From contig NC_080671.1 in the NCBI RefSeq assembly GCF_030247195.1, positions 69,253,412 through 69,317,411 on the forward strand: a stretch of 64,000 nucleotides of DNA, in the 5' to 3' direction. Every line of letters starts with the position of its first letter. Within the stretch, counting starts at the first letter, position 1. The notes beneath the pieces were generated by a model. The model searched no databases and was not told the origin of the DNA. It worked only from the letters and a program-made list of their open reading frames with translations. The DNA is from Topomyia yanbarensis. Lineage: Eukaryota > Arthropoda > Insecta > Diptera > Culicidae. The position numbers and the translations under genes were made by a program. Positions 35,501 through 47,601 of this stretch are shown here, one piece after another.

Positions 35501-37211
35501 TGCCCAAATTTTTTTTGGCTTGAAAAAACTTTTGGAGGTGGGCCTCGTGATGAGAAAAACGAAAATAATGTTGAAAATTCTTGGAAGTAATGGGTTTTTC
35601 ATTAAGACCTTAAAATAAGTAGGCCGCCTAGAGGCGGTGCTGGGCACCTGGGCGAATAAAAAACAAAAATTTCTGTTTCTTCTAGTTACTTCAACATAAG
35701 CGAATACAGATGGTTTCTTATATTTTGGATTCCATCAGAACGCAAAATACCTAAACTGTAAGGAGTATTTCTCTAGTGATTTGGTTGTTTAATTATTGAC
35801 TTCTAATTTATAGTAGGGGAGTCCAGGGTCTGCTGGCGATGGTTTCACTTATCATGTTTTATGTTTTTAATTTAAGAAGATCGTGTAAAAGTGAATGCGT
35901 TGCATAAAAGAGCGGACTGTTGTCTGCATTACAGAATTTTAAATATGTGACGCGGAAATTTACGACTATACGCACAATGATGCCACCTGGTCACTTTTGA
36001 TGATAAAGTATGGATCGCGTGAGATGTTTTTTGAATAAAACTGCAAATCAATGATACTTGTTATTATTTTTCAGCCTCAATGCTCGTGCATTTTAATTTC
36101 GGCGCACAATTTGTATTCAAAAGCTAAATTTTCGAAATTTTTCAGGTGAAATTCCGAAGTAAACAAACAAAAAAAAACAAATTTTACTTGTGGTTACGTA
36201 TATTACATATACGACCGAGGAACGTTCCTTTCGCGCGCTATCGAAAAATCTAGTCATTCGTGGAATAGCTTTGAACTCGCCCTAAATAACAAAAATGCTG
36301 AAATTTAAGAACGTTACTTAGGGTAATGAGTTAGAGCGGCGTTAGCCATCTTTGTTCAACGTATTGGTTCTAATGGCGATTTTTGATATCATAATGGTTC
36401 ATAAGAAGAAAGCAAATATATTGATGCCAACTCATACGCATTACATCAATTGTATTCCGAGTAATTAATGAAATTGTGAGGCACCCTTCCTAATACGAGT
36501 AAAGTAGGCTCTTCACTCTAATACGTTCGAAAACTCAATATCACTTACAACGTGTACGAAACAGAATTTAATGCAACATAAACTCATTGGAGAATGGATT
36601 AAACAGTACTTGAAGTGCAGAACTAGAAACAGCGCCATATGTCTAATACAAAAGGAGAAAAAAGATTCTGTCAACTAGCCCCAGACTCCCCTAAATATTA
36701 TTAAATGATAAGAATATCCATATTCTAACTGCAACATTCACCCAAAGTTTTCAAAACATGAGTTTTTTCAGCTAAAATTGCACATAATACTGGTTTCGGT
36801 ACGATAAGTAATCACTAAAGACTAAAAAAAAATTTCGCTCAGGTGCCCAACACCGCCTCTAGGCGGGCAAAGTATTTTACCAAAAAACCTAAACTTCCGA
36901 ATTATTCCACTAAACCAATTCACATCTACAGTGAAATGCTAGTAACAGGCTACTCAAAAATATTTTTTTAGTTATTGAATTTTAATGAAGATTACCACTA
37001 AACACAAAATAGTTTTTTTCTACGTTTTCCTCGAATTTTCAACTTTGAGCTTCAAATCCCTTTGACAGAAAGCTACGAATATTAAAATAATGTGTGTGTA
37101 TTAAGGGTGTGAGCGTTGGGAAAAAATGTTAGTGCGGATGACAACATACAATCATGTTTTAGTAGTTTTATTTAGATTTTTATAGAGACCGCCTAGAGGC
37201 GGTGTTGGGAA
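35501..37211. mobile_element. Compound insertion in Juan RT with CCGCCTCTAGGCGG palindromes
   Basis: The ends TGCCCAA and TTCCCAA (inward) are flanked by CTAG at 35497-35500 and 37212-37215. Inside are three copies of the perfect palindrome CCGCCTAGAGGCGG (or its other strand) at 35624-35637, 36853-36866 and 37189-37202. Each is followed or preceded by GGTGYTGGG. The first two sit in ~35-bp inverted copies facing each other. The pattern suggests two related short elements, or one element split by a later insertion; a TA-flanked MITE at 35816-36691 accounts for most of the middle. Confidence 0.65.
35816..36691. mobile_element. TA-flanked MITE, 876 bp, nested
   Basis: The terminal inverted repeats are GGGGAGTCCAGGGTCTGCTG and GGGGAGTCTGGGGCTAGTTG read inward. 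TA lies at 35814-35815 and 36692-36693. No coding frame. It lies inside the palindrome-bearing insertion, which itself lies inside the Juan-like element, so it is the third layer. Confidence 0.8.
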
Positions 37212-37550
37212 CTAGAGGGTTAAACCAAATAATAACCATATTATTAAATTTAATGGTTTGAATTTAACGTGGTCAGATCAAGGTAAATACTTGGGTTTGA
37301 TTTACGATAAAAACTCACTTTTAAGGATCACATTGAAGGAATCCAAACAAAATGCAACAAATATATAAAATGTTTATACCGTCTTATAAATAGGAATTCT
37401 AGGCTCTGCCTTAAGAACAAACTATTAATTTATAAACAAATATTTAGACCGGCAATGCTATATGCCAATCTGGGCAAGTTGTTGTGCTACTAGGAAGAAA
37501 ACGCTTCAAAGGATTCAGAATAAAATTCTGAAAATGATTTTGAAGCGTCC

Positions 37551-38228
37551 CACAGAGGAGTAACTAGAACAAATTCCTGGCCAATAACTAAAATATTTTT
37601 TTCTCGATTTTTAGCTTCGTTATATTTTTTTACATACCTGGAAACCTACTGAATAACATGATAAAATTAGGAGAATGTCAAAAATTGTTAAAGAATTTTT
37701 GCATGGATGGAAAGTGGCAATATTTTTTTTATAATTTTTATTATAGGGTTAACGTGCCCTTATTCATCTCATTCGTCACGATGTCACACTATTTCGCTGA
37801 TAACTCGGCTTACACTGATTGGATTGCGCTTAAATAGGTATCAACATTTTTGCTTTGTTCTGAAGAATATATATGAAAATATTGAAATTTTTACTAATTT
37901 GAGGTACATCGAGATACTGTAGGGCCAAGTACTATGTTTGGAAAAATGTATCCCTATGAAAACCCACACAGTCGTCCCTTCCCCTTTCCCTTTTTCACTT
38001 ATCTTTTGTTTATACAACTAGAAAAACAAATGTATTCACAAAGATCTCGCAATTACTAGTATTCGAAATGGTATAGAAAATTGACCTTTGTACTGGTAGG
38101 TGGATATATGCCAAATTGTTCCAAAATCTAGTTATTGTCTATTTTTAGTTCATATTAAGGCATAATAACAGCAATAGCAGCAGAAAATAATTTTGGCCAG
38201 GATTCGACCCCTCTGTTACTCCTCTGTG
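37551..38228. mobile_element. 678-bp inverted-repeat element in Juan ORF2
   Basis: The ends are a perfect 14-bp inverted repeat, CACAGAGGAGTAAC. CGTCC is duplicated at 37546-37550 and 38229-38233. Excision with one CGTCC rejoins Juan ORF2 as LKRPPWFSTNELH in one frame. The interior is AT-rich, with one frame of 71 codons of no known family. The 5-bp duplication does not fit Tc1 or hAT cleanly. Confidence 0.88.
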
Positions 38229-39138
38229 CGTCCTCCCTGGTTTAGCACAAATGAGTTGCACAGACTCACAAACATAGAAACATTAGAAATTATGACGAAA
38301 AGTATTATAAGCAACTTCCGACAAAAATCGTTGCAATCTTCAATTGCAACGATTAGCTCTCTTTATAGTTTATAAGTTAGTTTATAAGATTTGTTTAGCT
38401 CCTTATTCATAAGACAAGTAGGTTTAAAACATCCTACTGAAAAAAATACTTAACTGCGAGAGCATATTATAACTTAATAATAATTAACTGAATCATGTAA
38501 ACAATATGGATGAAAAGTCACCTTTTGTGCCTGAACACCCAATATACTAAATTAGAAATGTAATGCACATAAAACAATATAATCAAATAGAAAATAATAT
38601 AAAAAAAACAATAACCGCGCCTTCCGCCTTCTCGGGGGATTGGCACTAATACAGGTGACGTGAAAGACATACATTCGAACAAGCGCGCTTAAGCGGGGGA
38701 AAGAGTTGTCAAGTCATTTTCGTGAAGAACAATCGTTAATTGTATAACCTAAACTATCACAGTTAGAAGCATCGAATAATTTTCTAGTGTGTAAGGATTA
38801 GTGAGCAGTATCGATTATTTACAATTCTAAATTGAGCAGCGGCGGCGCTAAGGGGGGGCGAAGGGGGCAACCGCCCCGAGCTGCAAAATCAGGGGGCGGC
38901 ATTTCCTACTCAACAAATTTCTATTCCATTTTTTAGTAATTGTTCAAGTTTCATTAATCACGATAAAAGTCAAGTGCGGATGAAAAGCTTGAATTTATAT
39001 TATTTTCGCATCTGTTCACAATTAAAAAGGTAGGGGATCGGGACGACGGATGCGATCGAACAAAACTATATACTTATTGATCAGTCTCAAAAGATTCAAC
39101 GGAGATGAGTTTCCGAATGTCCTTGTAGTAGTGTGAGT

Positions 39139-39797
39139 ATTAGACCAGCAACAATTTTGACTTTTTTCGAAACACTGTTAAATCAAACGGTAATTGGATT
39201 TACATACAATTTGTCAAATATGAGCTTTTTTTCGAAAATTCTAGTTCACTCACAAGAATTTTCAAGTTTGTATGTGAAAATATATGAAAAATGGGCAATC
39301 GAAACAATAAATTCAGTACAAAATTTCAGCATCCCAAAATCTGCAGATATATAGCTTAAGGTGTAAGGATCAACATTACCGAAGACTGCAAATTCATACG
39401 ATTTTGCAGTAAAAGGATATTCTCATGTAAAGTTATGTGTTGCCTCTCTTTCTCGCGCACGCTTAGAATAGAAAATTTTGAAAAAAAAAGGTTGGTCTTC
39501 AAAGTTAAAAAACTTTTTAGGCGAACCTCCAATCAATATGCGATCTTTAACAAAGCTGTTCGTTATAAGATAAGCTACGCGACCGTAAGTTTTGAGGAAT
39601 GCAGAGTTACTGTGATTTTTTTATTGGAATTTAAGTTATTTCCGAATTTCCATATATATTACTATAGAAACTTGAAACCTCTTGTGGGTGAACTAGAGCT
39701 ATCATAAAAAGCTTATATTTTGCATATGATTACCATTATCAATTACCGTTCCAATAAGCATTGTTCCGAAAAAATTCAAAATTGTTGCCGGTCTAAT
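39139..39797. mobile_element. MITE with ~60-bp terminal inverted repeats, 659 bp
   Basis: The left end is ATTAGACCAGCAACAATTTT and the right end read inward is ATTAGACCGGCAACAATTTT. Similarity continues through a G-A-TTTTTTCG-AACA block to ACGGTAATTG. GAGT is present at 39135-39138 and 39798-39801 and may be a 4-bp target duplication. Two frames of 73 and 90 codons inside are AT-driven and show no domain. Confidence 0.82.
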
Positions 39798-40184
39798 GAG
39801 TATGCAGACTAATTTACTGGAATTAAACCAGGCAGCTCTACCATGCACAGGGTGTTTGGTTCATTGTTAAGAATCTCTCGAGACGTGATAGAGATATCTA
39901 GCGAACAAAACTTTCTACACAAACTATCAAATCTCAACTGTTACAAAGTTATTGAACTTTTTTTGTAAACAACGTGTTTGTCTTTAAATGTCTCTACCTC
40001 AAAAAGTATATAGGTAGTGTTTTCAATCTTTTAATTCCATTGGAAAGGTGCTTCCTTTGCTGTTACGTGTAACGGCTGTGTTGGTCCAGCATAGTCGATA
40101 AGACAACCGGTCTAATAAGTGTTCTATCGAAGGTTAGTTTCGTGCGCTAGCCTACGTTATTTGACCGAATGTTTTTTAGGAATG

Positions 40185-42470
40185 AGTGGATCCGAGAGTT
40201 TAAAAACGATAAGGCCGTTGAGAAGGGCGGAATCCCGGGTGAACTTCTAAAAGTCTAAAAAGTGACCGGCTATGAGAAGCAATCCACTCCGTGATCGGGA
40301 TGATCTGTGTGGTAGAAAGAATGCCTTCGGATTGGTTGAATGGCCTCATATGTCCTATCATCAAGAAGGACTACAAATTCGAACATAATGTCTTCCGAAA
40401 CGTAACGATCCTCAATGCCGCCTAAAGGGTAGTCTCTCGTGTTCTTTTGAGGAGACTGCGTCTATTGGCTGAATCCTTTGTCGATGAATATCAAAGCAGG
40501 TTTCAAGAAGCACGATCGACGACGCACCAAATGCGATAAATTCTGGATATATTCCGGGAATACAACTTGCGGATTTACCATCTGTTTGTGGATTTCAAGG
40601 CGACACACGACTCAGCAAAACGAAATGAACTATGGCAGAAGCATTGTTTCCCGACAAAACTGATTAAGCTGATTCGGATGATGCTGGATGGGATAAAATC
40701 AAGCGATACGAAGATCTGATGTGCAAAGGAACGGAACCATCATCACGAGATCTCACATGCTTCTGGCTTTGCGATCAACATCGACATCATTCGTGTTAAT
40801 CGCAGAGCAGTGGAAGAGGCATTGTTGGGAAGCTGCAAGAATCGAGCTGACTATAAACTCTGACAAGACAAAGTACATGGTAGCTGACAGAGAACGTATC
40901 AGTCGTGTTGGGTTTGAGGTGGAAAACGATGGGGTACGGTAAACCAATTTATATATCTTAGAAGACTAGTGACATATGATAACGATGTTAGCCGCGAAGG
41001 AAAAATGCATCCTGCTGCTGCGAATATGGTTTACGTAGTCAGCTAGAGTCTGTAAGTGTTGGCCAGCCCCAGCCGTGAGCACTGCTGAGACTCTCTGAAA
41101 CAAAGACCTCAGGGTCGGCACGCTTATCCTGGAGTTTCGCGGGTAGCAAGGAAATGCCCGATTAGTTGATGCAAATTCTACTTTTATTTTCCTCACTTTC
41201 ACAAACTCTTTCTTCTATCTCTTTCACTTTCCACTTCTTAATTCTATCTGACCTTTTTTGCTGCTTCAACACCTTATTCTCCTACTGTCGAAGTCCCGTT
41301 CTCCTTTCCGCCGCGTCTACGGCCTTTGCCGTCCGCCGGACTGGAACCGATGAAGGGGTGGCGATCTTCGGTGTCGTTGGGTTCACAAATGGTGGTTGCG
41401 GCCTTGGTCCTCGGCTAATCGATGGCAAGCCGGAATCCCGGGACAATGGCGTAGCGTGTTGAATAGGTGTACCGCCAACGTACTGCGCGTCGGTTATATT
41501 TTCAGTAAAAACTGCGGGGTCCTGTTGTCCACTCGAGCTTTTCGTGGTTTAAATTACACTTTTCCTATAGGTTTCAGCTACACACTCTACTGTTCGACGC
41601 TTTCCGGGTAAGTCATCGACCTTTTCCCGTTGTAAGTTAGTCGAAGCGAGCTAGAGCAGCCTCGGCCATTCCCCTTTGGCCAAGTTCATTGCCCCGTCTA
41701 TGGTACATAACGCGCAGCGAGCTACCCAATCAGGTTGATCGCCACCCCACCCGTTCCTTCGCCTACCGCCACCCCTTTCCGTCGACGACCTCTGGTGGTG
41801 GGTTTTAAAAGCTATGGTGGCTGCATGCTGATGATAGTTGCTTTCCAAAGGTCTATCAACTGTGATTCGTGGAAGGTCGGTTCACAGTAAACACATCAAA
41901 CAAACACAAACATTTCCTGCTTTATAATTTAAAAACTTATAAGACAATTTAAAACACGCGGTAGTATCAACAATCTTCACGGAGGAGACTTCCGACGCTT
42001 ACAAGTCCCACAGCCTGAGGATGCGCGCAAAACTTGCTCTATTCAAATCGCTGATACTCCTTGTTGCTCTGTACGGCCATGGATGTTGAAAGAAACAGGG
42101 TATCGAGTGCTCGGCTTGTTTGGGGAAGAATTATGCGTTCAATACTCGGCAGCACAGTAGAATGGCGCAGACAGTACCAAGTATACAACCATGCTAACAT
42201 TGAAAGGCTGATAAAACACGGCAGACTACAGTGAGCTGGGCTTGTAGAGCAGAAAGACGAAAGAGATTATTATTAATTTAAAGTTATGACAACAGATTAT
42301 CATTATTAAATTAAAATTATGACAACAGAGCAGAGAACCTGGAAGAAGTCGTCAATTTCGAGGCAAACCCCGCTCTCGCTGGCTGTGCACAATTGAGGAA
42401 GATGCGCATGCGATGGGCGTCTATGGTGGGTGGTCCAAGATCGAGTAACCTGGAAATCTAAAATACATTC
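40185..42470 (+). pseudogene. RTE-clade reverse transcriptase, broken and split by a solo LTR
   Basis: The forward strand reads LKNDKAVEKGGIPGELLK, MPSDWLNGLICPIIKKDYKF, FVDEYQS, a block reading ARSTTHQMR, and LRIYHLFVDFKATHDSAKR. It continues with RRAVEEA and LTINSDKTKYMVADRERISR, the RTE (JAM-like) RT order. After SQLES the solo LTR intervenes; beyond it MRAKLALFKSLILLVALYGHG follows in frame. Later text near 42370-42450 resembles the RTE C-terminus. Many stops and shifts are present and the catalytic DD box is damaged. Confidence 0.75.
41051..42003. mobile_element. Solo LTR (953 bp)
   Basis: It begins TGTAAGTGTTGG and ends CCGACGCTTACA, so the ends are a 12-bp inverted repeat with TG...CA termini. 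AGTC is duplicated at 41047-41050 and 42004-42007. Excising it with one AGTC rejoins the RTE frame around QLESHSLRMRAKLA. Internal retroelement genes are absent, which is what LTR-LTR recombination leaves. The 4-bp duplication would suit Ty3/gypsy or BEL; the family is not determined. Confidence 0.8.
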
Positions 42471-43128
42471 AGATATGATTTGAATTATCCGGTTACTAGG
42501 TCACTAAGATAATGATGACGATTGATAGTTTGTGAAGGCAAATTTGATATGATAGATGCACTTGGCCGCCTTTCCACCTAGGGACGTTTGACAAGCAATA
42601 ACATACAAAGCTGAGGCACGAGCTGGAAGCTGGCGAACACTGGGAAGTATTTACCATTCGGCGACCTTGTTATTAGTATTAAAAAAAACTACCATAATAA
42701 ATAATTACAAGGTGTCGCAAAATAAAAAATGAATATACTTTTCAAGTAATCCAGAAAAGGTTGCAAGTCTGGTTAAATAAACCACGTTTGATTAAATTAA
42801 TAGACCCTTAAGATCTTGCTTTAGAGCATAGAACTATTTCTCGGGTCTAAAAAATTAGTAGCTCGGTCATTTGTTATGTTCTTTTGTTAAAAGTATTATG
42901 CGCTATTTTTCATAACAATCGATTAATAAATGGCAGTATTATTATTTTTTTCTCTAAATTAGAAACTTGCTCGCATGAACTTTTAAGGGGACGGTTTCAT
43001 ATAAAATTTTCAAAAAATCGAATGGTTGGTAAAAAATTGAACTCTTTTGAAAATTCATTATAAAAGGGGCGGCAAATTTAATTTTGGCCCCAAGCGGCAA
43101 ATCATCTCGCGCCGCCACTGAAATTAAG

Positions 43129-46100
43129 TTAATTCTATTTATGCAAAGGGTAGCGTATATTCAATTTAAGAGCTAAAACTAAACCTAAAGCTTACATCTA
43201 CAAGACGGATCAAGATAGAACGGGGACAACCCAGTACGTATGTAAGAGTATAGGTACCGCCTTGAAGCTTACATTCGCGTAGAAATCAGCCCAGTGCTTA
43301 AGTGAGTCGTTATGGTGAGTGGTCAGATTGTCAGCTAACAAATAGATTTTGATGTATAAATTGTATATAGTGCCACACTGATTAATCGCTCTCCGGAAAG
43401 TCTAAACAGGTTGCAGGACAGTACAGTCACTAAAAGTAAGGGATTGTATCCTCTCATCTACAATAAAGTGAATATTGATAAAATCTGCGAGTGCTCACTG
43501 CTGTTCGGCAACAAATATAAATGTTTGTTTTTGTGAAAAATGACACCATATTTTATTCAGTGTATATTTTGTTTCGTACAGAAATCTTCATGTAACTCCT
43601 ATAACTGTAATTCCTGAAACTAGTTTTCAGATAGTTCTGCTATTTAAAATACAGAAATCGAACAAAAAAATTTAAATTAATGAACGTTGAAAATGTCTAT
43701 CTGCTTTCATGTGCTTTAGCAGCTCCCCTACTCGTACCTCGTAGAGGCTCGTGTGTTCAAAACCTCATTATTCTATGTATGCAGATGTAGCAATACGTTA
43801 ATGACAAACTAATATTCAGTAATCATAGCATACGGAATGAATCATGTTGCCACACGTGTCCCCAAAAAAGTGATTACATCTTGATGACTCTTGCAATTGA
43901 ATTATCTCCCAGTGTTAATGAGCATTCCGGAAACAGCGTGACACCACAAAATGACAACATTCACGTTTTTGTTTTGCTACGTCAGCTCGACGATGACGGT
44001 CAAATATTCTAACACACGTTCATACCAAGCATCATTCCAAAGAAGATGCCTAAACTTATCACCTCATTGCAATGGAGATAGCTTGTCTATTTATAATGAT
44101 AGCAAGACAGCCTGTCAGGTCGCCTTTTCTGCAATCCTGTGCAAAAATAACTCATCAGACATCAGAGCAGATTCATCTCCGGGAAAACTTTCCCCTTATA
44201 GTGGGCGCGATGGTTTATGAATATATTCTGAAAGTTATATCTCGTTGGTGAATGTCGGTATACATATTCACAAGTTCAGGAGTGCTGTATTCCATAGAAA
44301 ATAAAATCAGCTGCGAAGTTGAATTTATCTCTGATGGTATACAATAAGGTTATAACCTCTGCTGCAGTACCATACAAATAATAATAAGTTCATTGTTCAT
44401 GCTAAAAATATTTTTAATAGCTCTGAAACTCTTCAAAATTATATACAACACTTCCAATTTAACCAAATCATGTCGTAGGCATCCAGCAGACAGAAAAAAA
44501 TGTGTGCATCATTCCGATCATCATAATTGTTGTCATTGTTCTTTTTTCCTATTTTATTTCGACTAATATGTAGTCATATTATTTTGCTTCTTAACGACAT
44601 TCAATCAACTAGAGATTACTGAGTAGGAAAAGTTATGAAAATTTAGAGCCATAGTACTCACGTGAGAGCAAGGATGTGAAATATATAGATCGGAAAACTA
44701 GAAGTGGCGGGGTCATTTGAAACAGGTCCAAAATCTTACTGACTAATCTTTTGTCTTCTGCTGGTAGGAGTCTTATGAGCTTAGGCAGCATTACTACGAA
44801 TCGCTCAAGTCTACCAACATGTCGCAACGGCAAAGACAGACTTGTCATTCTTTACCATAAAAACCGACGTCGTTTAAAATGTAAACACCTTTAAGCTGAC
44901 GTGCCCACCGAAATTCTCACTGTTCATCAGCGACTTCTCGTTGGGAGGGAATTACCGCGACTTCCGCTGAGTTAAACTCTTAGTTTCCCACGCACATATG
45001 TAACTGTTGAAATGAAATATTAAAAGCGTGGTGCGATAACATAAACGAATGAGATAAAAATAACTATAAAATACCGAAGACCAGAAAAAAATTAAACAAC
45101 AACCAAATTCAAAGTCCTTTGTATCGAACATGTTTCGAGTAACGACATTTAGATTAAATTGCCATCTCACAAACTAGCAGCAATCATCATTTGCTGAACT
45201 TTCAATAGCTTTTATTCCTCACACTTCTCGTACCTTCTACAATGACAACAGCAAAAAAAATTGCTCAGAGCTTCGTTTCCTATATTATGGCATTATTCCT
45301 TCTTTTTCGAATGAAGTAAATTGCTTCCATTTCTACCATCGGCGAGTGTAGCCCCAGAACGCCAATGCAATGCCAGGCAAGGAAGTCGTAAGCACAGCTG
45401 GCACTGAACGATAGAAAAAAAATTCGAAAAGAATATTCTCGAGAAATGTAACTGCTTTTTATAAGTTCGCGTACGACGTGCCATTTCGTAGGAAATCACA
45501 ACCTATCCAACCGGATTTCGGAATCGAATCAGCGCCCTCAGAAATTGGTGGGAAATCTTCGTACTTACATGAGTGACTGCTTATTTAATTAAAATTTATA
45601 CAGGCTTTCGACGACGGGAGCGTTTTGTAATGATCCAGAAAATTGAGTTCTACAAAATAACGTTACGAATGAACTCATGATGAATGAAGTTCATGTTTGA
45701 CAATTCTCGGTGGTTTGTTTACTTTGTTAGTTACGTGAGAGCGAGTGCAAGGGGTGCTCATCTGTTACATTCGAACTCACGTAACTCCCATGTAAACAAA
45801 CCACCGAGAATTGTCATCATGCTCATTTTGTGGGGTAATGTCGATTGGTGTAAAACCTAATTGTATACTGAGAAAAAGTGTTTACAGTTCGTCTTTTATT
45901 TACTCGTCTATATGAGAAAGCTTATCTCGTGAGGTTAACGAAACTCGACTGTGCCTTTTGTATACTCACAACGAATAAAGTAAGAAACATATTTTACTTC
46001 TTGTCATAGAAATTTTGCGCACGCAATTTACCATTGCGTGCATAGTTTTTTCGGTGGTGGTAGCGCATGTTCTGCATCACCTATTAACGCCTGAAGTCTG

Positions 46101-47601
46101 CTTTTCTGATTATCGCTTTGGTGTAAATAACTTGGTTGGAACGGTTGGCTCTAGAATTGGAAAGTTTTGCTGACGTTTTCGCATATACCTTCCAATAACG
46201 ATAATCTCATTGAGAATTCAGATATTCGAAGACGCCATGCTGTCCAACCAACCAAATCGAACTTTTTTCGCGAGAACTGTTTGTTTTTTACAACCGAATC
46301 AAAGGCTCCCCAGTTTGTCTGTTTTTATTCTCCGGATATATTTCTCTATGCGTCAATATATTCTGATTCTGACTCCATACTGTCATACTATGCATTGCTG
46401 TCTCGAAGATCAGGGTCGGTTGTCTTGAAATGCTTCTTTTGCGGTCGAAAAGCGAAACCTCCTCATTGTTGTCTGCATCTTTCTTGGTGATCTTGGCTGT
46501 TGTTACAAAAGCACTGGGTATAATCGTTAACGATTCAGCAATCGTTGATATGTTTCCAGAATTGACATGCGGCAGTTCTCATTCTCGCCGTATATCTACG
46601 TGGAGGGAGTAAATTTTGATCTACATGGTTTATGAGTCAGGGTAGTTTATTACCATGGAATATTAAGAATTGGCAGAGCAAAGCTTGAGCCGAAATGAAT
46701 TATTTGTTGCGTAATAAAAATAACCAGACTTCTAACCGAATTTAATTATGCCGGTACAATTGCACCGCTAAACACATATGTATGGCAGCCGTGTCATAGA
46801 GAAATGTTGGCTTCTTTTCAACATCGAAATGACGAAAGTATGTAGTTGGCAGTTTTCACTACGCGATATCTTTGGAACGACCCAACGTCCCCTGCCCAAA
46901 CAGCTACAGCCTTTCCCGTTTCTTTTCCCAACGGTACCACTCACAATGGAAAAGACGGCGAAATTATTCTGTTTCTTCTAAAAAGGATAGTTCCGTGCTT
47001 ATATGCCGAGTCGCATCTTGCAGCAATGGCATTTTATTAGATTTTCAACGAATGTTGGATCCGGTTCCAGCCAACACATGCCCGGTAGCTCGTCTGCTAC
47101 AGTTGAAGGGGATGGAAGTGTGCCTACAGTTTGTGTGTGTGTGTGTGGATCCCATCAAACGACGGTTGAAATATGTGCATAATCATGGCACACTTGGGTG
47201 TAAATCTCTTGCTAATATGTAAAGTTATGCTTGTTTCGAATATTTATGATGAAACTTATAGGTATGTAGCAACCATCTACGGATGTAGGATGCCGTCAGT
47301 TTGTTTTTAATAAACAAACAGGGAAACTTTGATCATTTTCAAATGATCTTTTTCCAATAACTTTCTTAAAGTCAAGTAGTTGTAATTGTTGCTATTTTCG
47401 AAACAATTACTGGCTCATAAATTAAAAATACTCCAATTATTGGGCGATTTACATTTTTTTGTAAATTACGTAAATTGCATACCTTCAAGCAAATTTATGG
47501 GCACGTTTGTTAGTCCCTACGCCTACAAACTACAATACAATTGGATAGAAATGCCAAAAGATGACACCCCACTCTACCATTTAACAAATTGTCACATATT
47601 T
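43129..47601. other. Unassigned AT-rich sequence
   Basis: There are no recognisable genes. Frames at 43951-44220, 46167-46490 and 46872-47222 are 89-116 codons, overlap in several frames and show no domain. A TG run lies near 47131-47148. The one clear structure is the hairpin at 45699-45815. Confidence 0.35.
45699..45815. repeat. Near-perfect hairpin, probably a small foldback element
   Basis: A 24-bp perfect inverted repeat occurs at 45699-45722 and 45792-45815 (outer part GACAATTCTCGGTGG). A second inverted pair, AGTTACGTGAG / CTCACGTAACT, lies inside at 45729-45739 and 45776-45786. The loop is about 36 bp. Weak similarity continues outward (CATG-TTGACAATTC / GCATGATGACAATTC), so the real element may be slightly larger. 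Confidence 0.75.

Larger units (their letters stand above)
33398..38375 (+). pseudogene. Juan-like ORF2 (endonuclease and RT), broken and split by insertions
   Basis: It starts at ATG 33398. Endonuclease motifs are LLNWNARSLKKCEDEF, VTETFL, GDFNAKH followed by a stop, and SDHLPVTF. RT motifs at 34666-35523 are KAPGYDGIFNILLKN, SYRPIGLLSSISKLFEKI, LLDIEKAFDSVW and AGVPQGSSVAPILYN. The catalytic box reads FCDD rather than the usual Y/FADD. The frame is cut by the insertion at 35501 and resumes at about 37220 (HIIKFNGLNLTWSDQGKYLG). It is cut again at 37551 and ends at 38229-38375 with PPWFSTNELHRLTNIETLE. No RNase H is seen. Confidence 0.85.
31855..38606 (+). mobile_element. Juan-like (Jockey clade) non-LTR retrotransposon, full length with three insertions
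   Basis: AACAATAACCGCGC is duplicated at 31841-31854 and 38607-38620, the second copy directly after the A-rich 3' end. The element comprises a 5' UTR with tandem repeats, ORF1 with three zinc knuckles and ORF2 with endonuclease and RT but no RNase H, as in Juan. Subtracting the inserts at 35501-37211 (which holds a further nested one) and 37551-38228 leaves about 4.3 kb, close to the expected size. Both ORFs carry many stops and shifts, so it is an old copy. Confidence 0.88.
38837..43120. mobile_element. hAT-type element 1, 4.28 kb including insertions
   Basis: The ends are CAGCGGCGGCGC and CAGTGGCGGCGC read inward. The 8-bp flanks are AAATTGAG (38829-38836) and AAATTAAG (43121-43128), one mismatch. 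Both ends continue with G/C-rich stretches (GGGGGCGAAGGGGGC; GCCGCTTGGGGCC). No hAT transposase is recognisable, so it is non-autonomous or gutted. It holds a MITE (39139-39797) and an RTE fragment (about 40185-42470). Confidence 0.78.
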
